Numbered from the stretch's first letter, positions 52,266-61,607 are shown. The stretch: 64,000 bases of DNA from Terriglobia bacterium (GCA_020072645.1 JAIQGK010000006.1:62001-126000); one strand, 5' to 3'. Translations and numbers: made by a program. The notes: a model not told the origin generated them from the letters alone.

Positions 52266-53129
52266 CTACAACCCTGCTTCAATCCGCGACCTCGGATCCA
52301 TATAATCCCGCAGCGCATCGCCAATAAAATTGAACGACAGCACGGCCAGCATCACTGCCAGGGCAGGGAAGAGCACAAGGTGCGGCGCATCAAAGAGATG
52401 TGCGCGTCCGTCGTTCAGCATTGATCCCCAGCTTGCCGTCGGCGGGGGAACTCCCAATCCCAAAAAGCTCATCGTAGCTTCCGCCAGCACAGCTCCGGCC
52501 ATTCCTATCGCTGCCTGGACAATCACCGGCTGGATAATGTTGGGCAGAATGTGCCGCGTGACAATGCGCCAGTCGCTCGCGCCCAGCGCCCGCGCCGCCT
52601 CCACAAATTCTTTTTCTTTCACCGCCAGCACCTGCGCGCGCACCAGCCGGGCGTAGCCCACCCATCCACCAATGCAGAGCGCCAGGATCAGGTTGAAAAT
52701 TCCCGGCCCCAGAAAAGCCACAAAGGCAATCGCCAGCAGGATTCCGGGGAAAGAGAGAAACGCATTCATCACAACGACATTGAAAAACTTGTCAGCCCAG
52801 CCGGCATAATAACCGGCAATCGAGCCCAGAATCAGCCCCAGCAGCAGCGATCCGGCCACCACGCTGCTTCCCACCAGCATGGAGATGCGTGCACCATAGA
52901 TCACGCGCGAGAAAATGTCGCGGCCAAGCTCGTCTGTGCCGAACCAGTGTGAGCTGCCCGGCGGTTGCAGCCGCGAAGGCAAGTCAATGTTGCTGGGATT
53001 TTGCGGAGCAATCCACGGCGCGAACAGCGCAAACACCACGAACACCGCCACCAGCACCATGCCGATCGACGCAAGCACGTTGCGCCGTCCCAATGTTGCT
53101 GCGGTGTTCCATGTGGAGGAAAGTGCCAT
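52266..53129 (-). CDS. ABC transporter permease, DppC/OppC type
   Basis: 287 residues with six membrane helices. The N-terminal VFVVFALFAPWIAPQNP and WFGTDELGRDIFSRVIYGAR are hallmark DppC features. The EAA loop is EFVEAARALGASDWRIVTRH followed by ILPNIIQPV. The C-terminus ends DYMDPRSRIEAGL. It is the likely partner of the DppB-like permease at 50278, although they are on opposite strands about 1 kb apart, which is unusual. Confidence 0.9.
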   Translation of the reverse strand: MALSSTWNTAATLGRRNVLASIGMVLVAVFVVFALFAPWIAPQNPSNIDLPSRLQPPGSSHWFGTDELGRDIFSRVIYGARISMLVGSSVVAGSLLLGLILGSIAGYYAGWADKFFNVVVMNAFLSFPGILLAIAFVAFLGPGIFNLILALCIGGWVGYARLVRAQVLAVKEKEFVEAARALGASDWRIVTRHILPNIIQPVIVQAAIGMAGAVLAEATMSFLGLGVPPPTASWGSMLNDGRAHLFDAPHLVLFPALAVMLAVLSFNFIGDALRDYMDPRSRIEAGL

Positions 53130-53249
53130 CGCAATAGAAAGCCCAAGAACTTAACCGCGAAGGACGCAAAGGTCGCAAAGGAAATCGCTTCAGAATTTCT
53201 ATTTCCCCGCGTCCTTAGCGCCCTTTGCGGTGAATGGTTTTGCCAATTG

Positions 53250-54389
53250 CTATTTGCTGATTGCTGGTTCCACTCGCACCAGCTTCTTCAGCGCGCGAAT
53301 GAAAGTCTCATTCTGTTCCGGCGTGCCAATACTCACGCGTATGGCGTTTGGCGCGCCCCACGGCGCCAGCGAGCGGACAATCACTCCTTCAGCCTGCATG
53401 CGTTTGGTAAAGGCGGCAGCATCTTCATCCACCGTAAAATGGATAAAGTTCGCGCTGGTGGGTATGGCTTTGACTCCAAGCTCCTTAAAGCGCTCCATCA
53501 ACCACGCCGCTCCCACGGCGTTATTTTCCACCGTCTTGCGGATGTGCTCCACATCGCGGATCGCCGCCAGTCCCGCCGCTTCCGCCACCACGGAAACCGA
53601 AAAAGAATTCCGTACCCGCGCGAAATACCGCAGCAATTCCGGGTTCCCGCATGCATATCCCAGCCGCACGCCGGCCAGCCCATGCGCTTTAGAGAATGTT
53701 CGCAGTACCAGCACGTTCGCTTTGCCCGCACGCACATAATCAAATGATCGCGAATACGTGATGCCGCGCTGCCGCGCAAAATACTCGGCAAAATCGGAAT
53801 ACGCTTCATCCAGGATCACCAGCACACTCTCTGGGACCCGCTTAAGAAACGCTTCCGTCGCGTCCGCGTCAAACATCGTGCCGGTAGGATTGTTCGGATT
53901 CGCCAGAGTGACCACGCGTGTTTGTTCATCGATGGCCGCCGCAATCGCGTCCAGATCATACGTGTCATTCCGCATCGGTACTTCAATAAACCGCGCTCCA
54001 ATGCTGCGCGTGATCACCGGATAGCTGATAAACGACCGTTCGCTGCTGATGCAGTTTGTTCCCGGCACCAGCAAAGTACGGGCCACCACGTCCAGAATCC
54101 CCAGCGAGCCATCGGCAATAAAAATCTGCTCCGCCGTCAGTTGATGACGTGTCGCCAGCGCCTCCCGCAACTCGCTGGCGTCGTTATCCGGGTACAGGTT
54201 GACCTCGGCTGCCGCTTCCCGAATTGCCGCCAGCGCCAGTGGCGACGGCCCAAACGGGTTCTCATTCGACGCCATCTTGATCATCGCAACGCCGGATTCC
54301 CGCTCTGCCTGTCGCATAGGTTTGCCCGGCACGTAGCCAACCAGCGCGCGTATGTGTTCCGGTATTTGATCGAGGACAGTCTTTTTCAT
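53250..54389 (-). CDS. hisC: Histidinol-phosphate aminotransferase (HisC family)
   Basis: 379 residues from ATG 54389; an upstream ATG at 54449 would add 20 unlikely residues. Fold-type I aminotransferase motifs are present: MASNENPFGPSPLALAAIRE, LANPNNPTGTMFD, VILDEAYSDFAEYF and the PLP lysine in LRTFSKAHGLAGVRLGYACG (K of FSK). It converts imidazole acetol phosphate to histidinol phosphate, or acts on aromatic amino acids. No other his genes are nearby, so an aromatic aminotransferase role is possible. Confidence 0.85.
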   Translation of the reverse strand: MKKTVLDQIPEHIRALVGYVPGKPMRQAERESGVAMIKMASNENPFGPSPLALAAIREAAAEVNLYPDNDASELREALATRHQLTAEQIFIADGSLGILDVVARTLLVPGTNCISSERSFISYPVITRSIGARFIEVPMRNDTYDLDAIAAAIDEQTRVVTLANPNNPTGTMFDADATEAFLKRVPESVLVILDEAYSDFAEYFARQRGITYSRSFDYVRAGKANVLVLRTFSKAHGLAGVRLGYACGNPELLRYFARVRNSFSVSVVAEAAGLAAIRDVEHIRKTVENNAVGAAWLMERFKELGVKAIPTSANFIHFTVDEDAAAFTKRMQAEGVIVRSLAPWGAPNAIRVSIGTPEQNETFIRALKKLVRVEPAISK

Positions 54390-54488
54390 CGGAGAAGAAG
54401 AGACAACAGAAGTTTGTACCACAAGCAGAGTTGCTAAGCTATCTCGCAAAGCATCTGGTTAGTTTCGTTTTGGTACGAATGGAGATCA

Positions 54489-55328
54489 CTACCGGCTGGG
54501 TTTTCTTTCCCGCTGATGTTCACTGCGCCGCACGTTGGCTCTGCTTCGCGATGGCGGCTTTCGTTCAGGCGTCTGCTTTTTGTCGCCTCGTCCCGCTCGC
54601 TTGAGGCCTGCAATTTCTCCCGGCTTCAGTTCGCGAAACTGGCCTGGCTCAACATCCAGCGTGAGCGGACCATAACGCACGCGCTTGATCTTCTCCACGT
54701 GATGGCCAATTTCTTCAAACATGCGTCGGATCTGCCGGTTCTTACCTTCAATCAACGTCACTTCATACCAGGGATTTTCAGCGTCTTTCACCAGGCGGAT
54801 TTGCGCCGGCGCGGTGTGGATGGTTTCCATCCGGCGCGGCCCCGGCTTGGCGCCAATCTTGATTCCGCGTCGCAGTTTTTCGATTCCTTCTTCCTTGGCT
54901 CGTCCGGCAATCTTTACCAGGTAAGTTTTGGGCACGTGGGACGAAGCATGTGTGAGCTTGGCGGCAAGCTCTCCGTCATTGGTCAGCAGCAGCAGGCCTT
55001 CGCTTGCCCAGTCCAGCCTTCCCACGGGATAAATACGCGCGCCCACGCCTTTGATCAAATCCATCACCGTGGGTCGGCGTTCTGGATCTGTCACCGTAGT
55101 TACGTAGCCCTTTGGCTTGTTCAACAGTAGATAAACATGGCGTTCTGCTCCCTGCAACAGCTTGCCGTCAACCTTGATGTGGTCGCGCTGAAGATCGGCT
55201 TTGGTGCCTAGTTCTGTCACGGTCTGGCCGTTCACGCTCACGCGGCCTTGCGTGATCAGTTCTTCCGCTTTGCGGCGAGATGTAACGCCGGCTGCCGCAA
55301 TGATTTTCTGTAATCGCTGTGGAGGCAT
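54489..55328 (-). CDS. rluB: Pseudouridine synthase RluB/RsuA family
   Basis: 279 residues from ATG 55328, one base after the ScpB stop. An S4 RNA-binding domain (PQRLQKIIAAAGVTSRRKAE, about 3-50) precedes the catalytic domain with VGRLDWASEGLLLLTNDGEL (catalytic Asp) and YEVTLIEGKNRQIRRMFEEI. The C-terminal 45 residues are a basic, disordered Arg/Lys tail. It modifies 23S rRNA (U2605 region in E. coli). The order scpA-scpB-rluB is conserved in many bacteria. Confidence 0.9.
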   Translation of the reverse strand: MPPQRLQKIIAAAGVTSRRKAEELITQGRVSVNGQTVTELGTKADLQRDHIKVDGKLLQGAERHVYLLLNKPKGYVTTVTDPERRPTVMDLIKGVGARIYPVGRLDWASEGLLLLTNDGELAAKLTHASSHVPKTYLVKIAGRAKEEGIEKLRRGIKIGAKPGPRRMETIHTAPAQIRLVKDAENPWYEVTLIEGKNRQIRRMFEEIGHHVEKIKRVRYGPLTLDVEPGQFRELKPGEIAGLKRAGRGDKKQTPERKPPSRSRANVRRSEHQRERKPSR

Positions 55329-55329
55329 T

Positions 55330-56241
55330 TCACCCGCCCGTACTTTCAGAGGCAATCTGGTCGGCCACCTGTTCGTCGGCTTTGTTGTGCTCTGGATCAG
55401 ACGAAACGGTCGGCTCCGTCACATTCTGCGGGACTTCGGCCTTGTCTTCTTCCAGTTGTTCCACGCCACCGTCTTCACCGGGTGTGCCAGTCGCATCAGC
55501 TACGGCAACAGGGCTGTCGCCAGAATCAAAAAGTTCATCCTGCAGTTCGCCCGCCGCAAGTTTTTCGAACTCTTCTAGGCTTGGCAATTCGCTTAGGTCG
55601 CGCAGGCCAAAGCGCATCAGGAAATCCTTGGTCGTCTTGTACAACATGGGCCTGCCGACCACAGCTTTTCTTCCGGCGGTGGTAATGAGCTTTCGCTCCA
55701 GCAGCGTGCCGATTACTCCGGCTGCGTCCACGCCGCGGATGTCGCTGATTTCAGGAACAGTCACAGGCTGTTTATAGGCAATCACGGCAAGGGTCTCAAG
55801 CGCCTGCAAAGAGAGGCGGATCGGCGGCTTTAAACTCTTTGAGAACGCCCGCACCACGTCATGGTGCTCCGGCTTGGTGGACATACGGTAGCCGCTGGCC
55901 ACCTCGCGGATTTCGATTCCGTGTTCTGGATTCGCATAATCGGCGATCAGTTCGTCAAGGTATGGCCGTAACAGCCCGCGCAGTTCGACCTTCTCAGATT
56001 TTTCTTTGACTTTCTTCGTCGCCGGCTGCGGCGCGGAATCTTCTACCGCGCCCAGATGATCTTCGGCATTCTCTGGCTGCGGTTGCGATTCCGGCGCGCC
56101 ATCTACGGTGGGATCAGGCGTTGGCGGCAAAGCCGTCTTCAGCGCCAGCAGATCCTCTTTGAGCAGAGCAGCCATCTGGTCCAGCGTGATGGGCTCTTCC
56201 GCCGCGTAAATAATTGCTTCGAGTTTGGCTTTGATGGACAT
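55330..56241 (-). CDS. scpB: Segregation and condensation protein B
   Basis: 303 residues, longer than the usual 180-200. The winged-helix core holds KAKLEAIIYAAEEPITLDQM, then the family motif LETLAVIAYKQPVTVPEISD, IRGVDAAGVIGTLLERKLI and VGRPMLYKTTKDFLMRFGL. An acidic/Pro insert occupies about 38-75 and an acidic, repetitive C-terminal tail about 235-303. It joins ScpA and SMC in chromosome condensation. It lies downstream of scpA with 150 bases between, containing a repeat. Confidence 0.92.
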   Translation of the reverse strand: MSIKAKLEAIIYAAEEPITLDQMAALLKEDLLALKTALPPTPDPTVDGAPESQPQPENAEDHLGAVEDSAPQPATKKVKEKSEKVELRGLLRPYLDELIADYANPEHGIEIREVASGYRMSTKPEHHDVVRAFSKSLKPPIRLSLQALETLAVIAYKQPVTVPEISDIRGVDAAGVIGTLLERKLITTAGRKAVVGRPMLYKTTKDFLMRFGLRDLSELPSLEEFEKLAAGELQDELFDSGDSPVAVADATGTPGEDGGVEQLEEDKAEVPQNVTEPTVSSDPEHNKADEQVADQIASESTGG

Positions 56242-56391
56242 CAGTAATTAGTATTTAGTACTTGGTATTTAGCCGAGCTCCTCTGCTGCACGCCTTCATT
56301 TCACGCATAACATTTCTGCCGCGCGCCAGCCACGAAAAATCAAGCTCAACAATGATTTGCTAAATACCAATTACTAACTACTAAGTACCGC
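56242..56391. repeat. Paired AT-rich repeat between scpA and scpB
   Basis: Two related elements in opposite orientation: taattagtatttagtacttg (56244-56263) and taccaattactaactactaa (56366-56385). They bracket a GC-richer spacer and could base-pair in the transcript. Confidence 0.6.
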
Positions 56392-57201
56392 TTATCTCCA
56401 ATCATCTCTCACCGCCGCGCCTTCGCCCATTACGGTGTCAAACATGGCGTGCTTCTTGATCAGGACCTCGCCAAAAACTCTTTCCTGCCGCAGCAGGATG
56501 GCTTGCAGCCGCACCAGTTCAAGCAGCGCCAAAAAAGATGAGATGAGCGCATGGCGTGAAGTGATGTGCTGCAAAAGCCGTTTCAGCGGAATCGGGCGGT
56601 CTTCCATTAACAGGCGGCGGCGGAAAAATTCAATCATCTGCGCAACCGTAACGGTCTCTTCATCCACTTGCAACATTGGACGCGACTTGGCGCGCTCAAG
56701 GATCTGCTGAAACGTGCGCACCAGGTCCACCACGTCGGCCGCTAGTTCTGGCTCGGTGCCTTCAGCGTCCTTGAATTCCTTCATTGAGGGATTGCTGACC
56801 ACCGCCTCTTCAATCTGTTGTTTCTGCATCAGCATCTGCGCCGCATTCTTGAATTTTTCATGCTCCAGCAGCCGCTGTACCAGCTCTTCCCGCGGATCTT
56901 CCTGCGCGCCTTCAGCCGCCTCAGGATCGCGCGGCAGCAACATCTTGCTCTTAATGTGGATCAGCAGGGAAGCCATGTAAATGAACTCTGCCGCAATGTC
57001 CACGTCCAGGTGCTTCAGGTTTTCGACATAGCCAAGGTATTGCGCCGTGATCTTGGCGATGGGAATGTCATAAATATCAATATCCTGCTTGCGGACAAGG
57101 TCCAGCAGCAGATCGAGTGGCCCGTCATAGACCTGCCCGACGCTCACTGAGAACGGAAATTCATTCGTCTGCGGCTTCGCGGATTGTGAAGTTTCTGCCA
57201 T
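56392..57201 (-). CDS. scpA: Segregation and condensation protein A
   Basis: 269 residues, normal length. Kleisin N-terminus: VGQVYDGPLDLLLDLVRKQD, IYDIPIAKITAQYLGYVE, then IAAEFIYMASLLIHIKSKML. The C-terminal winged helix has FLALLELVRLQAILLRQER, then FGEVLIKK. It bridges the SMC heads with ScpB. It heads the scpA-scpB-rluB gene run. Confidence 0.93.
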   Translation of the reverse strand: MAETSQSAKPQTNEFPFSVSVGQVYDGPLDLLLDLVRKQDIDIYDIPIAKITAQYLGYVENLKHLDVDIAAEFIYMASLLIHIKSKMLLPRDPEAAEGAQEDPREELVQRLLEHEKFKNAAQMLMQKQQIEEAVVSNPSMKEFKDAEGTEPELAADVVDLVRTFQQILERAKSRPMLQVDEETVTVAQMIEFFRRRLLMEDRPIPLKRLLQHITSRHALISSFLALLELVRLQAILLRQERVFGEVLIKKHAMFDTVMGEGAAVRDDWR

Positions 57202-57387
57202 CTAAAGCGATTGTCGATAAAGATCAAAGGATCATGGACCGTAACGGTCCTTGAATGCCTTGTCGAACAAAACTTGTGGACCGCAGCCGCCCTCGGCTGC
57301 GTCCTGCAACTCCTCAATTCTAAATGTTATTTGTCGCTCTTGCCGATGGCAGAGCTGTGGATTACACGTCTTTTATTTGCTTGTGGT

Positions 57388-58878
57388 TTACTGCAATGCG
57401 CTGTAATCACCGTTATATTGCTGGATTGCGAGTTCGCCTTCGCTGGTCTGCAGCGAAATGCCGTTAGGCCCTCTCTTCAGCACAATCTCGACTCCGTCAC
57501 CATTACGCATAAACTTCTTCCAGTGGTCCTGCAATACCTTTGGCGGCAGAACGTAGTCACGCAGGTTTCGGTCCTTGTCCTGTGCCAGCAACACCAGCAC
57601 GTTGACTGGCCGATCCTCCAGCAGAAATCTCCACGCCCCATTTTCTTCTGCCGCAGCGTACAAGCCCACTTTTCTCCCTCGGCGCGTTATAAATGTGCGC
57701 GGTCGGTCCTTCTTAAGAGGATAGGTTCTATTGATTCGCTCCAGCCATTCTGAGGTCCGCAGCTCCCATCTTTTGTCTTCATTCTTGGCGCTGGTTATCG
57801 TCTCAGGGACTTTGATTGCCGTCGTCGCTTCCTCTTTCGCGGCCAATCCCGCCACTGCGCCCAGACGGAGCAGTCCTATCGCATCGCGCACTGCTGACAT
57901 GGTTTCTTCGGCTGCGGCTATCGCTTTCTGTGCTCCGTGCTGAATGGTCTGCCGCAACTTGGCCGGGTCTTGCGCCAGCGCATGCCGCCGTTCACGGATG
58001 GGAGCCAGGTGGGCGTTCACGCTTTCCACCGCCAGCGCTTTGCATTCCACGCAGGTGATCGTGGCTTGCGTGCAACCCTGAGTGATATGGGCGAGGCGTT
58101 CTTTGTCACTGAAGATCTGGTGCAGATTACCCACAGGACAGCGGTCGGGACTGCCGCGATCCGTCAGCTTGGGCCGATCTGTAACGCTGTTCTTGATCTT
58201 CTGCTCGACGGCGGCTGCCTCGTCGCTCAACAGAATTGAATTGCCGTACGACTTTGACATCTTTCGCTTGTCGGTACCCAGCAGCTTGGGTGAAGGCGTG
58301 AGCAATGTCTGCGGCTCAGGGAAGACAGGCTTGTCATTCAGCTTATAAAACTGGTTAAAGCGGCGTGCTACTTCGCGCGTGAGTTCAATGTGCGCTGACT
58401 GGTCCTCGCCCACCGGCACAAAATCGGGGCGATATATAAGGATGTCGGCTGCCTGGAGCAGCGGATAGCCCAGAAATCCATACATGTGCAGGTCTTTGTT
58501 CGGCATCTGCTGCTGTTGTTCTTTAAAAGAGGGAACGCGCTCCAGCCATCCCAGCGGCGTGATCATGGAAAATAGCAGGTGCAACTCGGCATGCTCGCGC
58601 ACGTGCGACTGCACAAAGATGGCGCACTTTTCAGGATCGAGACCGGCGGCGAGAAAATCCAGCACAACTTCCAGGGAGTTATCAGCCAGTCGCGACGTAT
58701 TGTCGTAATCGGTAGTGAGCGCGTGCCAGTCCGCCACAAAGAAAAAACAGTCGTGCGAATTCTGCAGCTTTACCCAGTTCTGCAGCGCGCCAACGTAGTT
58801 ACCAAGATGCAGCTTGCCCGTGGGGCGCATGCCGCTCAGGACACGGGGACGTGAAGTTTTCGTTGGATGGTTCATCAT
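57388..58878 (-). CDS. trpS: Tryptophanyl-tRNA synthetase with C-terminal extension
   Basis: 496 residues from ATG 58878 (ATG 58875 is equivalent); typical TrpS has about 330-350. The class I signature is GKLHLGNYVGAL (HIGH-like) and KMSKSYGNSI (KMSKS). The catalytic domain reads through ARVRFNQFYKLNDKPVFPEP-like and ISRF-free regions to about residue 335. An extra approximately 150 residues follow: a linker, then WERINRTYPL-like and RTFITRRGRKVGLYAAAEEN, FLLEDRPVNVLVLLAQ and a beta-rich end. The added domain is not recognised. Confidence 0.9.
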   Translation of the reverse strand: MMNHPTKTSRPRVLSGMRPTGKLHLGNYVGALQNWVKLQNSHDCFFFVADWHALTTDYDNTSRLADNSLEVVLDFLAAGLDPEKCAIFVQSHVREHAELHLLFSMITPLGWLERVPSFKEQQQQMPNKDLHMYGFLGYPLLQAADILIYRPDFVPVGEDQSAHIELTREVARRFNQFYKLNDKPVFPEPQTLLTPSPKLLGTDKRKMSKSYGNSILLSDEAAAVEQKIKNSVTDRPKLTDRGSPDRCPVGNLHQIFSDKERLAHITQGCTQATITCVECKALAVESVNAHLAPIRERRHALAQDPAKLRQTIQHGAQKAIAAAEETMSAVRDAIGLLRLGAVAGLAAKEEATTAIKVPETITSAKNEDKRWELRTSEWLERINRTYPLKKDRPRTFITRRGRKVGLYAAAEENGAWRFLLEDRPVNVLVLLAQDKDRNLRDYVLPPKVLQDHWKKFMRNGDGVEIVLKRGPNGISLQTSEGELAIQQYNGDYSALQ

Positions 58879-58907
58879 TTGTATGGAGAGCGGCGACAGC
58901 TCATCGG

Positions 58908-59050
58908 CCGGCAATTAGCAGTTTAGCAAACAGCAATTAGCAAATGGTAATTGGCCAAAGAACTTGAAGTGCAAAAGCTGCAAAGGCAAAAGCGGAGAAA
59001 ATCAGAATCTTCTTTGCGATCTTCGCGCCCTTTGCGGTGAAAGGATCTGG
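58908..59050. repeat. Dispersed gene-flanking repeats upstream of trpS
   Basis: gcaattagcagtttagcaaa and cagcaattagcaaatggtaa (58913-58953) belong to the AT-rich family. cttcgcgccctttgcggtga (59021-59040) belongs to the GC-rich family. The latter ends next to the stop of the acyltransferase gene at 59054. Confidence 0.6.
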
Positions 59051-59053
59051 TTG

Positions 59054-59869
59054 CTATGTTCCTGTCTTGCCCCCAGTGGCTTGCTCCTGTGGCGCTATTG
59101 TTTTCACCTTCACCGGTTTTGCTGGTATGCCGACGGAAATCGTGAATGGATCAATGTCCTTCGTCGCAATGCCCATCGATCCCAGCAAGCCGTGTTCGTG
59201 CACACGGACTCCGCTCATGACGGTTGCGTGATATGTGATGCGGGCGCGCGGCCCGATCTCCGTCTTACGGTTCGTTACGATCATTCCATCATTCAGATCA
59301 TGGTCATGGGAATAAACATTGGCGTAATCGGAAATTGAGCTGCCTTCGTGAATAACGATTTCTCCCCGGTCGTCCAGCAAGACGTATTTGTGGATCACGC
59401 AATTATCTTCAATGGTCAGGTTGTAGCCATAAGAGACTTCCACGCCGTGAAAAATCTTTACGTTTTTGCCGATGTGTTTCAGCACATGCTTTGCCACCAT
59501 GGCCCGGACGCGGTATCCCAGCCAGTGATTGATCCCCAGGGGTGACCGGTCAAACATCATCCAGAACCAGATCAGGGGTTTGCGTTCCGCGTATTTCTGC
59601 GCGTCAACGTCGCCATAGTATTCCGGTTCCAGAGAGGCATTGCGCGGATCAAAGCTGTGCACCAGGGCCTGTTCCGCTAATGAGGCGTGAGACGCCGGAT
59701 CGGCATAGGGCCGGCCCAGGTAGAGTTCATGCAGCGTGTCACGAACGACCAGACAGCGATGCTCGATATTGCGGTTGGCAAACTGCTCATCGAGCTTCTG
59801 TATCCAGTCCAGGAACGCTTTTTCAGCCGCGGGCAGCGGCTGAATGTTGCGGTATTCGTAACGCGGCAT
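59054..59869 (-). CDS. Hexapeptide-repeat acyltransferase
   Basis: 271 residues. An N-terminal helical region (1-110) precedes a left-handed beta-helix: IGKNVKIFHGVEVSYGYNLT, IEDNCVIHKYVLLDDRGEIV, ISDYANVYSHDHD and IGPRARITYHATVMSGVRV. The His in SHDHD fits the catalytic His of O-acetyltransferases. It resembles WcaF/maltose-acetyltransferase-type enzymes that acetylate sugars. The acceptor is unknown and no polysaccharide genes adjoin it. Confidence 0.82.
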   Translation of the reverse strand: MPRYEYRNIQPLPAAEKAFLDWIQKLDEQFANRNIEHRCLVVRDTLHELYLGRPYADPASHASLAEQALVHSFDPRNASLEPEYYGDVDAQKYAERKPLIWFWMMFDRSPLGINHWLGYRVRAMVAKHVLKHIGKNVKIFHGVEVSYGYNLTIEDNCVIHKYVLLDDRGEIVIHEGSSISDYANVYSHDHDLNDGMIVTNRKTEIGPRARITYHATVMSGVRVHEHGLLGSMGIATKDIDPFTISVGIPAKPVKVKTIAPQEQATGGKTGT

Positions 59870-60214
59870 GCAAGCCCCTCAATCTTAGTATTTAAGAGTT
59901 CAATGATATAACGGCGGCCGGATTCCGCCTCGCATCAGCTCGGTCTTCGACAGGAATTCGATTTTTCACGCGCCATCTTCGCCTCAAATTTTTTGTGGCG
60001 TCACTTGAGATCGGCGAGGGTCTGGCGTCGGGGCGAAGCAGCAACCTGGAATGCATTTAGCCCGCCCCCTTTTGGGATTGCTTTACAAAGTTAGCTCAAA
60101 TTCGGAAATGGCACAGTGGTTACCTCGGTACCGTTGTTCTCTGGTCACAATTAACGATATAAACATGCCATTCCGGGATTTGTTTAGCTGCATTAAAGGA
60201 AAGCAGAACGGTTT
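59870..60214. other. Divergent intergenic region
   Basis: 345 bases, no gene supported. It should hold the promoters of the acyltransferase (minus) and the envelope operon (plus). AAAGGA at 60196-60201 precedes the operon's first ATG by 13 bases. Confidence 0.4.
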
Positions 60215-61291
60215 ATGTGCAGTCGTGTTATATGGCCCAGGAAAGTCGCGCAAGCGGGTCTTCTCGGTCTCTTTATCTTAATTTCGCTCGCGGTCCAGGC
60301 CCAGGATGATGAATTTAAGGCCGACAGCTTCAAGGCTGTCCCAATCCTGACCGGCTCAACCGCTTATTTCACCCGCGTCACTGCCGGCCAATATCAGGAT
60401 GCTCCCACGGTGAGCCCGCTTCTGCTGTTGCCGGTGGGAGACAAGTGGCTGCTTGAAGCCAAAGGCTCCTACTCCGACACCTTCAGCAAGAATGCGCAGG
60501 GTGATTACAACGGGACAATTTCCTACGGGATGCCTTACGGCCAGATTGACTACATTGCCAATCGTTACATGACGTTTGTAGCGGGCCGGTTTACAACGCC
60601 TTTCAATATTTACGGCGAGCGGCTGGCGCCCAACTGGATACGAGCGCTGCAACCCAATCCACTGACTTCACCTGTTACAAGTGGTTCCGCGCTGGGCGGC
60701 ATGATACGCGGCGGTTTTTCTGGCACGGATAGCCTGAACGTTACTTACGCGGCTTATTTTTCGGCAAATAACACGCATCACTTGCTGGCTACTGACCGCT
60801 CGACCGGCGGCCGGCTCGGATTTTTCCTGCCACGTCAAAGGCTGGAAGTAGGCGCATCATTCCAGCAGGTTTTGCAGGCTGACCGTCCGCATTCTTCTGG
60901 CGTGTTTCTGGAATGGCAGCCGAATCGTGCGCCGTTAACTGTACGTTCCGAGTATGTTCGGTCATCGGGAACAAAAGGAAGCGCTTACTGGATTGAATCA
61001 GTCTATCGGCTCAGCCAGATTCCTTCTTTGCGGAGACTGGAATTGGTTGGTCGCGGAGAGCAGTTCTTTGCCGCCGCAAACCTTTCTGCCGCCACGGTAA
61101 AAAAACTGGGTGCGCTCGGCAAGGATACGAACGAAGGCGATTTCGGCATGAACTATTACCTGCGCAGCGATATCCGGGCCTCAGCTAGTTATGGCCGCCA
61201 GTTTGTGCTTGGCCGCAACGCCAATCTTTGGACGATTGGCATGACATATCGCTTTATTATGCCGATGCTGCCGCAAGGAGGCGCGCGATGA
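60215..61291 (+). CDS. Outer-membrane beta-barrel (porin-like) protein
   Basis: 358 residues. Signal peptide AGLLGLFILISLAVQAQ, then alternating hydrophobic/polar strands rich in Tyr and Gly: YGQIDYIANRYMTFVAGRFT, FFLPRQRLEVGASFQQVLQ and TIGMTYRFIMPM at the end. No family name can be given with certainty. Its stop overlaps the start of the cytochrome gene (ATGA), so it is first in a four-gene operon with redox proteins. Confidence 0.7.
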   Translation: MCSRVIWPRKVAQAGLLGLFILISLAVQAQDDEFKADSFKAVPILTGSTAYFTRVTAGQYQDAPTVSPLLLLPVGDKWLLEAKGSYSDTFSKNAQGDYNGTISYGMPYGQIDYIANRYMTFVAGRFTTPFNIYGERLAPNWIRALQPNPLTSPVTSGSALGGMIRGGFSGTDSLNVTYAAYFSANNTHHLLATDRSTGGRLGFFLPRQRLEVGASFQQVLQADRPHSSGVFLEWQPNRAPLTVRSEYVRSSGTKGSAYWIESVYRLSQIPSLRRLELVGRGEQFFAAANLSAATVKKLGALGKDTNEGDFGMNYYLRSDIRASASYGRQFVLGRNANLWTIGMTYRFIMPMLPQGGAR

Positions 61292-61605
61292 AGATGAAAT
61301 TTTTCCTGGCGGCGTTCCTCGTCGCAAGTGCGCTGTCGCTGGGCTTGATGGCCAACGCCAGCAGTGGCGGCAAGGATACCGCGAAAGACTCTCCGGCGCC
61401 CACCGTTTCTGCGGAGCAGAGCGCGCAGCATGAAAACATGAACCTTGAGGGCGAGAAGCGTTTTCGCTCCAACTGCGGACGCTGCCATGCCGCGCCGCCT
61501 AAATTCCCGCCGCGAATGATGGCCACCATTGTGCGCCACATGCGTGTTCGCGCCACCATCACAGACCAGGATATGCGCTTGATCCTGCGCTACATGACGG
61601 AGTAG
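61288..61605 (+). CDS. Mono-haem c-type cytochrome, small secreted
   Basis: 105 residues from ATG 61288, with AAGGAGG seven bases upstream. Signal peptide FFLAAFLVASALSLGLMANA. One haem-binding CGRCH lies at about residue 67. A Met-rich part follows (PPRMMATIVRHMRVRATITD) that can supply the axial Met. It ends RLILRYMTE. Expected in the periplasm as an electron carrier. Next gene begins two bases after its stop. Confidence 0.85.
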   Translation: MKMKFFLAAFLVASALSLGLMANASSGGKDTAKDSPAPTVSAEQSAQHENMNLEGEKRFRSNCGRCHAAPPKFPPRMMATIVRHMRVRATITDQDMRLILRYMTE

Positions 61606-61607
61606 TG

